Assembly (NCBI GenBank): GCA_903837365.1
Contig: CAILUF010000277.1
Coordinates: 1 to 7,436 of the forward strand
DNA from: an uncultured Alphaproteobacteria bacterium
GTDB taxonomy: Bacteria; Pseudomonadota; Alphaproteobacteria; Rickettsiales; UBA1997
DNA length: 7,436 bases
Reading direction: 5' to 3'
Below the pieces are notes generated by a model that was not told the DNA's origin, did no database searches, and worked only from the letters and a program-made list of their open reading frames with translations. Of this stretch, positions 1-7,389 are shown in pieces (position 1 is the stretch's first letter; the number at the start of each line of letters is the position of its first letter). Both the position numbers and the translations under genes were made by a program.

Positions 1-14
1 TTACATTAAAATAT

Positions 15-43
15 ATTTTAATTTTAGAAGTAAAATATGTCAA
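15..43 (-). promoter_or_regulatory. Sigma70-like promoter reading leftward out of the window
   Basis: On the minus strand a perfect -35 box TTGACA (43-38) is followed by exactly 17 bases and a -10 box TAAAAT (20-15, 5 of 6 to consensus). Transcription would start near position 8 and run off the left edge, so the gene served is not visible. The -35 overlaps an inverted repeat TCAAT-A-ATTGA (40-50), and the -10 sits in an all-A/T 18-bp palindrome (5-22). Either could be an operator, but in DNA this AT-rich both may be chance. The promoter implies that the hypothetical gene at 89-646 ends the visible run. Confidence 0.45.
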
Positions 44-88
44 TAATTGATTTTTGATTTTTTTAAAGAATTTATTTGCTTAAAATTA

Positions 89-646
89 CTAAAATTCTCT
101 AGACTGTCCTTTGTTTTTAGATGTTGAGAAAAATGATTTTGATTTGTTTTTCTGCGGTTCTTGATTGCCTTGATGAGCTTCCTCTTGTTGTTTTTTCTTG
201 CGTTTTTTATCCCAAATCATCGATGCCTTATCATCACTATTAAAATCCTGAGGTTTTATTTCAGACATTTCCTCTATTTCTTCGACTCTATTATCCCAAA
301 CATCAAGAGCAGATGTAGTATAGGTTTCTGGCAATTCTGTTCCACCAGTTTCTCGATCAAGATTGCGTTGCTGATTGGTTTTATATGCATCAGGATCGGC
401 CATAATTAAATCATCAATAATCTTTTTGATCTTTGGTTGTTCAAGAACCTTCTTCTTTTTCTTGCGCATTTTTTTGCCATTAATAACTATAAAATTTTGA
501 TCATTATCTTCAACTTCTTCATAATCATCAATATTAAATTCTTCAGTATTTTCTAGGTTATTATTATAATTTTTATTATTTTCACTATCTTTTTTTGAAA
601 AAAATAATTTCTCAAAAATGCTTTTTTTAAGTTTATTATTGTTCAT
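89..646 (-). CDS. Unrecognised small, highly charged hypothetical protein coupled to mfd
   Basis: I do not recognise this 185-aa protein. It has no signal peptide or membrane segment and looks largely disordered. Residues 1-30 are Lys/Asn-rich, and 32-50 are acidic. A strong basic block KKMRKKKKK spans 58-66. The part most likely to fold is about 68-145, containing IKKIIDDLIMADPDAYKT (73-90), a Gly/Pro loop (RETGGTELPETY) and an acidic helix with two Trp residues (W117, W145). A second basic block (KKRKKKQQEE) starts at 147, and the tail is Gln/Ser/Lys-rich. The ATG at 646 lies inside the end of mfd, with the mfd stop 8 bases downstream of the A, so translation is probably coupled. No Shine-Dalgarno is clear. 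The stop is TAG at 91-89. It is supported as real by its tight position in the run, its 185-codon length on the coding strand and its structured composition, but with no family match. A nucleic-acid- or RNAP-associated role is only a guess from charge and context. Confidence 0.72.
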   Translation of the reverse strand: MNNNKLKKSIFEKLFFSKKDSENNKNYNNNLENTEEFNIDDYEEVEDNDQNFIVINGKKMRKKKKKVLEQPKIKKIIDDLIMADPDAYKTNQQRNLDRETGGTELPETYTTSALDVWDNRVEEIEEMSEIKPQDFNSDDKASMIWDKKRKKKQQEEAHQGNQEPQKNKSKSFFSTSKNKGQSREF

Positions 647-3600
647 ATAACTTGATTAATTTGGTAATTATTTCCTGACTTTTATTTATTCTATCTTCGC
701 TAGATTCTGAAATTTTAAAATTAAAATGCAATTTTTGTTGGGAAGTAATTTTAATTTCATTTTTGCTTTTTAAAACCATATCCAAAAGAGCATTAGCTAA
801 ATTCGAATTAGCATTACTAAAATTATTATTTTTAAAAGCAATCACAATGCCATTATTACCAACTTCTAAACTCTCAATACCGAGTTTTTGACAAGAATTT
901 TTGATTTGCGCTACCGCAAAAAGATTATAAACTTCTTGAGGAATTTTCCCAAAACGATCGGTCATTTCATTAATTAAATTTTCGCGATCTTGATTGGTAA
1001 TAATATTGGAAATTTTTTTATAAAAATTCATGCGCAAAGATAGTTCAGCGATATAATCCTGGGGAATTAAAAGTGAAATTCCAAGTTTTAAAAAAACTAT
1101 ATGTTCTTGATTTAGATCTTGTGAATCCTTGCTAAAATCTTGATTATTTTTTAATTCTTCAATTGCTTGCGAAAGCATTTGTTGATAAAGTTCAACACCC
1201 GTATCCCTGATATGTCCTGATTGTTCGTCACTGAGTAAATTTCCACTGCCACGAATATCCATATCGTGAGTTGCTACAGTAAAGCCAATGCCAAGCGCAT
1301 CGAGATTTTGCATCACATCTAATTTTTTCTTGGCTTCGGCGGAAATTTTTTTGCGATTATTGAGCATAAAATAACAATATCCACGTAATTTTCCTCTTCC
1401 AACTCTTCCACGTAATTGATAAAGTTGCGCTAAACCAAACATTTCAGCTTTGTAAATAATCATGGTGTTAGCGCTTGAAATATCAATACCCGACTCGATT
1501 ATTGTCGTGGAAATTAACAAATCAAATTTACCATCAACAAAATCATTCATGATGCTATCAAGTTGTGTTGGTGTCATTTGGCCGTGAGCTTGAGCGATTT
1601 TAATTTCGGGAAGTAAATTTTTTAGACGATTAAAAATTTCCTCAATATCGAAAACGCGCGGAACTACAAAAAAAACTTTTCCACCGCGATTAAATTCCCG
1701 CATCACTGCTTCGTAAACTATCGTATTGTCAAAAGGCATGACGAAATTGCGAACCGCAAGGCGATCAAGGGGAGGTGTAGCAATTAAACTTAAATCCTTA
1801 ACTTGTGACAAGGACATCTGGAGAGTTCGCGGAATTGGTGTAGCTGAAAGAGAAAGTATATGAGTTTCACTGCGTAATTGTTTTAAAAATTCTTTTTGCT
1901 TTACACCAAAATGCTGTTCTTCATCAATAATTACTAAACCTAAATTGGCAAATTTAATATTTTTTTGTAAAAGAGCGTGAGTACCAATAATGATTTGCGC
2001 TTCACCTGAAGCTATTTGGTGATGAATATTTTTGTTAGCACTTTGACTATTTAAGCGTGATAATTGAACAATTTTTATATCAGTTTGCGCAAATCTTTGT
2101 GAAAAATTTTTGTAATGTTGACGACATAAAAGTGTTGTGGGAGTAACGATAGCAACTTGAGCAAAATTACAAACTATTGCACTACCGCGCATTGCAACTT
2201 CAGTTTTACCAAAACCAACATCACCGCAAATTAAGCGATCCATCGGCATTCCACTACGTAAATCATTTTCAACATCTTCAATTGCGCTAAGTTGATCTGG
2301 CGTTTCAATGAAGCCAAAATTATTTTTAAATTCAAAGTAAAAATGACTATCAGCAACAAAAATCGGCGATGTTTTTAACTTACGCTCACCTGCTACCTTG
2401 AGAAGTTCTTGCGCAGTCATTTTTATTCTTTGACGAACTTTAGCTCGGCGATTTTGCCAATTTCCAGCTCCTAATTTATCAAGTTGCACAAGAGGATTTT
2501 CTGCGCCGTAACGGGTAATAAGATTGATATCGTCAACGCAAACAAAAAGACTATCATTTCCTGCATAACTAATCTTGATCATTTCAAGATTGACATTATT
2601 AGCTTTAATGGTTTGTAAACCTTCAAATCTACCAATGCCATGATGGCGATGGACTACCAACTCGCCTTGGGCAATACTCAAACCTTCTTCTAAAATACGC
2701 AGTGAGGCTAATTTATTATTTTTTTTGCGTGTAATTTTTTCGCCAAAAATAGCTTGTTCGCCAATAAAAATTAAATCACTAGTGCTAAATCCAAAATGAG
2801 TTGGAAGTATGAAAACATTAGCTCTATGACCTTTATTTTTAACTTCCAAATAATTTTCAACGATATTGCAAGCGATTCCATAATCATGAAAAATTTGCAT
2901 AACTCGATCTTTAAATCCTTCGCTCAAACAAGCAAAAGCAACTTTTTTGTGAGGATTTTTTAAAACAAAATCTTTGAATAAATCAATTGGATCTTGTTTA
3001 TTAGCTCTTCCCGCTAGGGCAAAATCAGGAATTGGATTAATTTCTAAATCTATTATTCTTTTAGAGTTATCATTAAAATCAAATGGTTTAAATTCAATAT
3101 TAACTGTTTTAGTTAAAAATTCTTTAAAATCATCAGAAGTAAAGTAAAGTAGTTGTGGATTAATTGGATTATAAATATGAGTATCTTTTAATGATTTTTC
3201 ATTAAGACGAGTTTGATAATATTTGTTAATCAACTCATGACGCTCTTGACTTTGAAGAATAATATTTTCGCTAAAAAAACTACATGGTTGCAAAAGATAT
3301 TCAAAAATACTAACCAAAGGTTTGTCGTAAAAAAGTGGTAACCAATGTTCCATTCCTTGGTAAGATCTACTTTCAGAAATTGCTTGATACATTTGATCAT
3401 CCAAGGAATTTCCGAAAAGATTGCGATAATTTTTACGAAAATTTTCTATAGTTTTTTGCTGTAAAATTACTTCACTGGCGGGAAGAATTTCAATGCTTTT
3501 GACATTCTCTGAGCTGATTTGAGTGATTGGATCAAAGGTTTTAATTTGCTCTAATTCATTGCCAAAAAAATCAAGACGATAACCGATTAAATCAAAAGCT

Positions 3601-4142
3601 TGTTGTAAAACAATATCGATTATTCCACCGCGTACTGCAAATTCGCAAACATTATTTGCGCAATCATTTCTTGTATAGCCTTTGGCGATTAGAAAATCAA
3701 CGATTTCGGGCAGTGAAATTTTACTTCCAACGCTTAAAAATAAACCATAATTTTTTATCGCATTTGGTGCTAATACTTTTTGCATTACCGCATTTAACGA
3801 AGTAATTATAATAAATTTTTGAGAAGAATTTCTGGTGCTTAAGCGATAAAGAGTTTTGAGGCGATTGCTTGAAATTAAAGGCTTTGGCGATATGCGATCA
3901 AAAGGAATGCAATCCCAAGCTGGAAAATTTAAAACACAAAAATTTTCGTTAATTCGAGGAGCAAAAAATTGTAATTGTTCATTAATCAAATTCATCTCAT
4001 TGTCATCTTTGGCAATAAAGATCAAATCGGAATTATTGAAATTACTGGCAATTTGGCTAAATAAAAAACCAATTGCGTCTTGCGGAATTTTTTTGAGAAT
4101 TACTGATTCTCTAATTTGTTTTAGTTTAACTGAGTAATCCAT
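636..4142 (-). CDS. mfd: Transcription-repair coupling factor Mfd (superfamily 2 DNA translocase)
   Basis: The 1168-aa protein is full length (E. coli Mfd is 1148 aa). Known role: Mfd binds RNA polymerase stalled at a lesion, pushes it off by ATP-driven translocation, and recruits UvrA to the transcribed strand. Residues about 1-340 are the UvrB-homology region, with LNFPAWDCIPFDRISP (71-86) and RGGIIDI (171-177). The RNAP-interaction domain begins near 489 (GELVVHRHHGIGRFEGL, 493-509). The RecG-like motor follows, with Walker A GDVGFGKT (640-647), DEEQ box (740-743, DEEQHFGV), LSATPIPRT (765-773) and motif VI QLRGRVGRG (909-917). The translocation (TRG) motif is around HDMDIRGSG (959-967), followed by EEQSG-like DEQSG (972-976). 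Residues about 1010-1168 are the autoinhibitory C-terminal domain (D7). All catalytic motifs are intact. ATG 4142 is 11 bp after the phr stop and has no Shine-Dalgarno. The 3' end overlaps the next gene by 11 bp. Confidence 0.97.
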   Translation of the reverse strand: MDYSVKLKQIRESVILKKIPQDAIGFLFSQIASNFNNSDLIFIAKDDNEMNLINEQLQFFAPRINENFCVLNFPAWDCIPFDRISPKPLISSNRLKTLYRLSTRNSSQKFIIITSLNAVMQKVLAPNAIKNYGLFLSVGSKISLPEIVDFLIAKGYTRNDCANNVCEFAVRGGIIDIVLQQAFDLIGYRLDFFGNELEQIKTFDPITQISSENVKSIEILPASEVILQQKTIENFRKNYRNLFGNSLDDQMYQAISESRSYQGMEHWLPLFYDKPLVSIFEYLLQPCSFFSENIILQSQERHELINKYYQTRLNEKSLKDTHIYNPINPQLLYFTSDDFKEFLTKTVNIEFKPFDFNDNSKRIIDLEINPIPDFALAGRANKQDPIDLFKDFVLKNPHKKVAFACLSEGFKDRVMQIFHDYGIACNIVENYLEVKNKGHRANVFILPTHFGFSTSDLIFIGEQAIFGEKITRKKNNKLASLRILEEGLSIAQGELVVHRHHGIGRFEGLQTIKANNVNLEMIKISYAGNDSLFVCVDDINLITRYGAENPLVQLDKLGAGNWQNRRAKVRQRIKMTAQELLKVAGERKLKTSPIFVADSHFYFEFKNNFGFIETPDQLSAIEDVENDLRSGMPMDRLICGDVGFGKTEVAMRGSAIVCNFAQVAIVTPTTLLCRQHYKNFSQRFAQTDIKIVQLSRLNSQSANKNIHHQIASGEAQIIIGTHALLQKNIKFANLGLVIIDEEQHFGVKQKEFLKQLRSETHILSLSATPIPRTLQMSLSQVKDLSLIATPPLDRLAVRNFVMPFDNTIVYEAVMREFNRGGKVFFVVPRVFDIEEIFNRLKNLLPEIKIAQAHGQMTPTQLDSIMNDFVDGKFDLLISTTIIESGIDISSANTMIIYKAEMFGLAQLYQLRGRVGRGKLRGYCYFMLNNRKKISAEAKKKLDVMQNLDALGIGFTVATHDMDIRGSGNLLSDEQSGHIRDTGVELYQQMLSQAIEELKNNQDFSKDSQDLNQEHIVFLKLGISLLIPQDYIAELSLRMNFYKKISNIITNQDRENLINEMTDRFGKIPQEVYNLFAVAQIKNSCQKLGIESLEVGNNGIVIAFKNNNFSNANSNLANALLDMVLKSKNEIKITSQQKLHFNFKISESSEDRINKSQEIITKLIKLYEQ

Positions 4143-4153
4143 AAAATTATTTT

Positions 4154-5599
4154 TTAACCATGTAATTTGTCATCGTTGCTAATTTTTGGTAAGCTTTTAA
4201 AGGCTAGCAAGGCAAGGTTTCGTGACTTTTCAAGATCAATGATTGGCAATGGATAATTTTTACCAAGTTCGATATTTGCTTGTTTCAAAATATCTTTACT
4301 GGCAAGCCAAGGTGTAAATAAATATTTATCAGGAATATTTTTTAATTCGGGAATAAAATGTCGAGTATATTGACCAGTGCTATCAAATTTTTCGCCTTGT
4401 AAAACCGGATTAAAAATTCGAAAATATGGGGCAGCATCCGCTCCACTTCCTGCAACCCATTGCCAACTCGCGCAATTACTGGCAAGATTGGCATCGACTA
4501 AACAATCAAAAAACCATTCCTCACCTTTTCGCCAATCAATCAATAAATTCTTAACCAAAAAAGATCCAACAATCATGCGCACACGATTATGCATATAACC
4601 AGTTTGCCATAATTCGCGCATCCCAGCATCAACGATTGGATATCCTGTTTTACCTTTCTGCCATGCTTCAAGATAATCTTGATTTTCTTGGAATTGAAAA
4701 TTATCAAATCGCGGTTGAAAATTTTTATTGGTAATGTGGGGGAAATGAAAAAGTAAATAATTTGAAAATTCACGCCAACCTAATTCACTTAAAAAACAAT
4801 CGAGGTTTTTATCGTTAAGTTTATCGCCGAAATGGGTTGTTGCGTAATACCAAATTTGATTTGCAGAAATTTCACCAAAATGTAAATGCGGTGAAAGTTG
4901 TGAAACTTTTTTTTGGGTAGGAAAATTCCTTCCTTCTTTGTAATCACTTAAAGCAGAGCTAACAAAATCGCGTAATTTTTGTTGCGCAAAATCTTCGCCA
5001 ATTTGCCAATATTGACTCATAATTTTATCCCATTTTATTTTGGGAAGTAATTTTAAATCATTTAGTGTTAAAGACTGATTATCTTTAATGGCATTGATTT
5101 TTTTTGGTTTTTGTTCGGGAAATCGTGGAGCTGGTTTTTTTAGGCAACCGTTGCGGTAGTAATGAGTAAAGACCTTGTAAGGCTTTAAATCGCTTTTCAA
5201 AACCTCAAAAGGTTCCCATAGTAATGAGCCATTAAAACTTTTAACTTCGATATTTTGTTCTTTAAAAAAATTCTTAATTTTACTATCCTGAGCAATTCTT
5301 GATGGTTCATAACAGCGATTCCAAACAATTGTTTGAATTTCATTATTGTTAATAATTTCTGTTAAGATCTGTTGAGAATCACCATAATAAAAATTTAATT
5401 TATTTTTAAGATTTGCATTGAGATTTTCTAGGCTATGATTAAGCCACCACTTACTGGCATGTCCAATTTGACGATGATTTTTTTCATCTAAAATATAAGC
5501 AATAATAACTTGATCGCCATTATTTACGGCGAAATTTAGGGCAGGGTTATCGCTAAGTCTTAAGTCATTTCTAAGCCATAGCAAAGTTTTTTTAGTCAT
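4154..5599 (-). CDS. phr: Deoxyribodipyrimidine photolyase (class I CPD photolyase/cryptochrome family)
   Basis: The 481-aa enzyme should use FADH- and blue light to split UV-induced cyclobutane pyrimidine dimers; E. coli PhrB has 472 aa. Residues about 4-165 are the antenna-binding alpha/beta domain, opening LLWLRNDLRLSDNPAL. Residues about 200-475 are the helical FAD domain, with LSPHLHFGEIS (235-245), WQKGKTGYPIVDAGMREL (313-330), MHNRVRM and DAAPYFRIFNP. The electron-transfer tryptophans (E. coli W306, W359, W382) correspond to Trp313, Trp356 and Trp379. Asn375 matches the FAD N5-facing Asn of CPD photolyases. Nothing essential looks lost. I place the start at ATG 5599: it is 7 bp after the lolD stop and fits the conserved N-terminus. 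An in-frame ATG at 5668 would add 23 non-conserved residues inside lolD. The TAA stop is 11 bp before mfd, consistent with an operon. CPD versus (6-4) specificity and the antenna cofactor are inferred, not seen. Confidence 0.94.
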   Translation of the reverse strand: MTKKTLLWLRNDLRLSDNPALNFAVNNGDQVIIAYILDEKNHRQIGHASKWWLNHSLENLNANLKNKLNFYYGDSQQILTEIINNNEIQTIVWNRCYEPSRIAQDSKIKNFFKEQNIEVKSFNGSLLWEPFEVLKSDLKPYKVFTHYYRNGCLKKPAPRFPEQKPKKINAIKDNQSLTLNDLKLLPKIKWDKIMSQYWQIGEDFAQQKLRDFVSSALSDYKEGRNFPTQKKVSQLSPHLHFGEISANQIWYYATTHFGDKLNDKNLDCFLSELGWREFSNYLLFHFPHITNKNFQPRFDNFQFQENQDYLEAWQKGKTGYPIVDAGMRELWQTGYMHNRVRMIVGSFLVKNLLIDWRKGEEWFFDCLVDANLASNCASWQWVAGSGADAAPYFRIFNPVLQGEKFDSTGQYTRHFIPELKNIPDKYLFTPWLASKDILKQANIELGKNYPLPIIDLEKSRNLALLAFKSLPKISNDDKLHG

Positions 5600-5606
5600 A
5601 ATTATT

Positions 5607-6299
5607 TTAATTTGATTCGATAATTCTTCCGCTTCTAAGTGTGATTCTGCGATCGGTTTTTGTAGCAAGTTCTAGATTATGAGTAGCAATTAAACAGGCG
5701 ATTTGATATTTTCTCGTAAGTTGTTGTAATAAATTAAAAACTTTATGAGCTAGTTCATTATCGAGATTGCCAGTTGGTTCATCGGCAAGAATTAATTTTG
5801 GCTTACCAACTATGGCGCGAGCAATCGCTACTCTTTGCTGTTGACCTCCCGAAAGTTGCGAAGGTTTTGAATTGCAATAATTTTCGAGCTCAACTTCGTT
5901 AAGAATTTCACGAGCTTGTCGATAAGCTTCTTTGTAGTTAATATCTTGAATAAGTAATGGCATCGCAACATTCTCTAGCGCTGAAAACTCTGGCAATAAA
6001 TGATGAAATTGATAAATAAAGCCGATATTTTTTTTACGTAATTGGGTATTATTTTTATCGTCAATTTTTTGTTGATGATTAAAAACATGGTGATTGCTGA
6101 TTAAAATTTCACCACTAGTTGGGCTATCGAGTAATCCTGCAAGTTGCAATAGAGTAGTTTTGCCAGAGCCTGATTGACCAGTAAGAGCAATGAATTCTCC
6201 AGCATTAATATCAAAATTAATTTCTTTTAAAACTTCAACTATTTGTCCAGCTTGAGTAAAATTCTTATTTACATTAATAAATTTTAAGACTGTTGACAT
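5607..6299 (-). CDS. lolD: LolD-like lipoprotein-releasing ABC transporter ATP-binding protein
   Basis: The 230-aa protein is a complete single ABC ATPase domain, close to the usual LolD length of about 230 aa. Visible motifs are Walker A GQSGSGKTT (41-49), Q-loop Gln97 in IYQFHHLLPEFSALENV, signature LSGGQ (149-153), Walker B LILADE (169-174) with catalytic Glu174, D-loop NLD (178-180) and switch His207 in ATHN. The segment HHLLPEFSALENVAMPLLI is characteristic of the LolD/MacB-type subfamily and favours LolD over FtsE. Known role: LolD dimers on the cytoplasmic side of the inner membrane hydrolyse ATP so that LolC/LolE can extract lipoproteins and pass them to LolA. No LolC/LolE membrane partner is in the window. 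ATG at 6299 is the start, with no recognisable Shine-Dalgarno upstream. The 43-bp gap to carD is nearly all A/T and holds a 10-bp palindrome (6327-6336) but no GC-rich terminator stem. The stop lies 7 bp before phr. Confidence 0.93.
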   Translation of the reverse strand: MSTVLKFINVNKNFTQAGQIVEVLKEINFDINAGEFIALTGQSGSGKTTLLQLAGLLDSPTSGEILISNHHVFNHQQKIDDKNNTQLRKKNIGFIYQFHHLLPEFSALENVAMPLLIQDINYKEAYRQAREILNEVELENYCNSKPSQLSGGQQQRVAIARAIVGKPKLILADEPTGNLDNELAHKVFNLLQQLTRKYQIACLIATHNLELATKTDRRITLRSGRIIESN

Positions 6300-6342
6300 T
6301 TGTTGAAAATTAATATTTTTAAACAGTTATTAATAATTTTAA

Positions 6343-7389
6343 TTATTTTCTCTTTTTTTTAGGTTTATCATCATCATCGTCATCATCTTCATCAATTTCA
6401 TCAAAATTATAATTAAAATCATCTTCCTCTTCGTCCTCCTCTTCGTCCTCATCCTCTTCATCCGCATCTTCATCTAAATCCTTTTTACCTTTTCTATTTT
6501 CTATATCGAAATCATCGAAATCATCTTTAGAATTACTTTTTGCTTCAGAGTTAATTTTATCTTTAGCGATGTTAATAATTTTTTCTTTAGCTACTTCAAT
6601 ATCAACATTGTAAATAATCGCATATTCACTAGCTAAGCGAAAGATTGCTGTTTCGTAAATAATTCTTTCAGAGTAAGATCTATCGCTATCTTCAATATCG
6701 CGAGTTAAATCGCGTAACACTTCGGCAAGAAGGATAATATCGCCAGAATTAATTTTCGTTTCATATTCCTGCGCTCTTCTTGACCACATGCCTTTAAGTT
6801 TTTTTATACCGCTTCTTAAAATATTTAAAACTTCTTCCATTTGCGATTTAGAAGCGATGCGTCGCAGATTATTTTTTTCGGCACTTAAAACTGGAATTTT
6901 AATCGATAATCTTTCTTTTTCAAAATACATCAAATAGCAACTGTAATCTTGACCCATAATTGTGGTATTTTCTATTTCAATTATTTTGCCAACGCCATGT
7001 GACGGATATACCGCATGATCTCCAGCGCGAAAAGGTTGACGAGATTGATTTGGGAGATTTTCAGTTTTTTTCTTTACGGGTTTTTCGTTTTTAGTTTTGT
7101 CAGTTTTTTCAATTACTTTTTTGGAAATTTTTATTTCATTTTTAGGGGATTTTAAATCGGTTTTTTTTGTGACAAGAAGCTCTTTAGAATTGATCTTATC
7201 TACAGATTTTTTTATCGATATTTTGTTTTTAGGTGCTGTTTTTTTTGTGATTTTAGTGGATTTAATTGGAGTTTTAATTGTAGTTTTTTTGATTTTAGAT
7301 TTTGTAATTGATGGTTTGTTATTTAATTTCTTAACAGCTTTTTTTGTTAACTTAATTTTAGTTTTAACAATTTTTGTTTTTGATTTCAA
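6343..7389 (-). CDS. carD: CarD/CdnL-family RNA polymerase-binding transcription regulator with Lys-rich head and acidic tail
   Basis: This 348-aa protein has a normal CarD core and unusual ends. Residues about 119-180 form the RNA-polymerase-interaction (Tudor-like) domain, with GDHAVYPSHGVGKI at 123-136. Residues about 183-275 form the helical DNA-binding domain, including WSRRAQEYE at 202-210; Trp202 matches the conserved CarD tryptophan that wedges into the upstream edge of the promoter bubble. Known family role: CarD/CdnL binds the RNAP beta subunit and stabilises open complexes, notably at rRNA promoters. Residues 1-110 are Lys/Thr/Ile/Ser-rich, histone-tail-like and probably disordered. 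Residues about 288-341 are almost all Asp/Glu, and the chain ends KPKKKRK. Typical CdnL proteins are only about 160-170 aa. The apparent start is TTG at 7389: an in-frame TAA lies about 20 bases upstream with no ATG between, and the first in-frame internal Met is residue 145, inside the core. The start is therefore uncertain (see findings). It is the first gene of the run, 43 bp before lolD. Confidence 0.9.
   Translation of the reverse strand: MKSKTKIVKTKIKLTKKAVKKLNNKPSITKSKIKKTTIKTPIKSTKITKKTAPKNKISIKKSVDKINSKELLVTKKTDLKSPKNEIKISKKVIEKTDKTKNEKPVKKKTENLPNQSRQPFRAGDHAVYPSHGVGKIIEIENTTIMGQDYSCYLMYFEKERLSIKIPVLSAEKNNLRRIASKSQMEEVLNILRSGIKKLKGMWSRRAQEYETKINSGDIILLAEVLRDLTRDIEDSDRSYSERIIYETAIFRLASEYAIIYNVDIEVAKEKIINIAKDKINSEAKSNSKDDFDDFDIENRKGKKDLDEDADEEDEDEEEDEEEDDFNYNFDEIDEDDDDDDDKPKKKRK
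6368..6394. repeat. TCA/GAT-type trinucleotide tract encoding the poly-Asp tail of CarD
   Basis: Nine consecutive triplets on the plus strand read TCA with one TCG and one TCT. On the coding strand they are in-frame GAT/GAC codons giving the Asp run at residues about 333-341. Length changes here would alter the acid tail by whole residues without a frameshift. Confidence 0.6.
6421..6474. repeat. Degenerate Asp/Glu triplet tract in carD
   Basis: A purine-rich (coding strand) stretch of mixed GAT, GAA, GAG and GAC triplets encodes most of the acidic segment at residues about 306-323. It is imperfect, so it is probably older or under less slippage than the purer tract at 6368-6394. Confidence 0.5.

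Noticed and set aside
1..88. Intrinsic terminator after the hypothetical gene
   Set aside because: No GC-rich stem followed by a U-run is visible on the minus strand; the inverted repeats present are short and AT-only or overlap the promoter.
161..409. Plus-strand 82-codon ORF with a hydrophobic start resembling a membrane protein
   Set aside because: It is antisense to the hypothetical gene at 89-646, and its hydrophobic part mirrors the charged KKRKKKQQEE block. No start signal or neighbours support it.
3856..4137. Plus-strand 93-codon ORF
   Set aside because: It lies wholly within the 5' part of mfd on the opposite strand and has no recognisable motif; mfd there aligns with the UvrB-homology region.
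4377..4773. A plus-strand 73-codon ORF and a minus-strand 66-codon ORF inside phr
   Set aside because: Both overlap the most conserved FAD-binding part of photolyase in other frames and show no features of their own.
5600..5668. Upstream in-frame ATG at 5668 that would lengthen photolyase by 23 residues
   Set aside because: It would overlap lolD by about 60 bases and add residues not expected in the family; ATG 5599 gives the standard N-terminus and a 7-bp gap.
6300..6342. Possible terminator or separate lolD promoter between carD and lolD
   Set aside because: The 43 bases are almost all A/T. The only symmetry is a 10-bp AT palindrome (6327-6336), with no GC stem and no convincing -35/-10 pair.
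636..7389. A novel defence or mobile system
   Set aside because: Four of the five genes are clear housekeeping or repair families with intact motifs. There is no integrase, transposase, toxin-antitoxin pair, direct-repeat array or composition break to support one.
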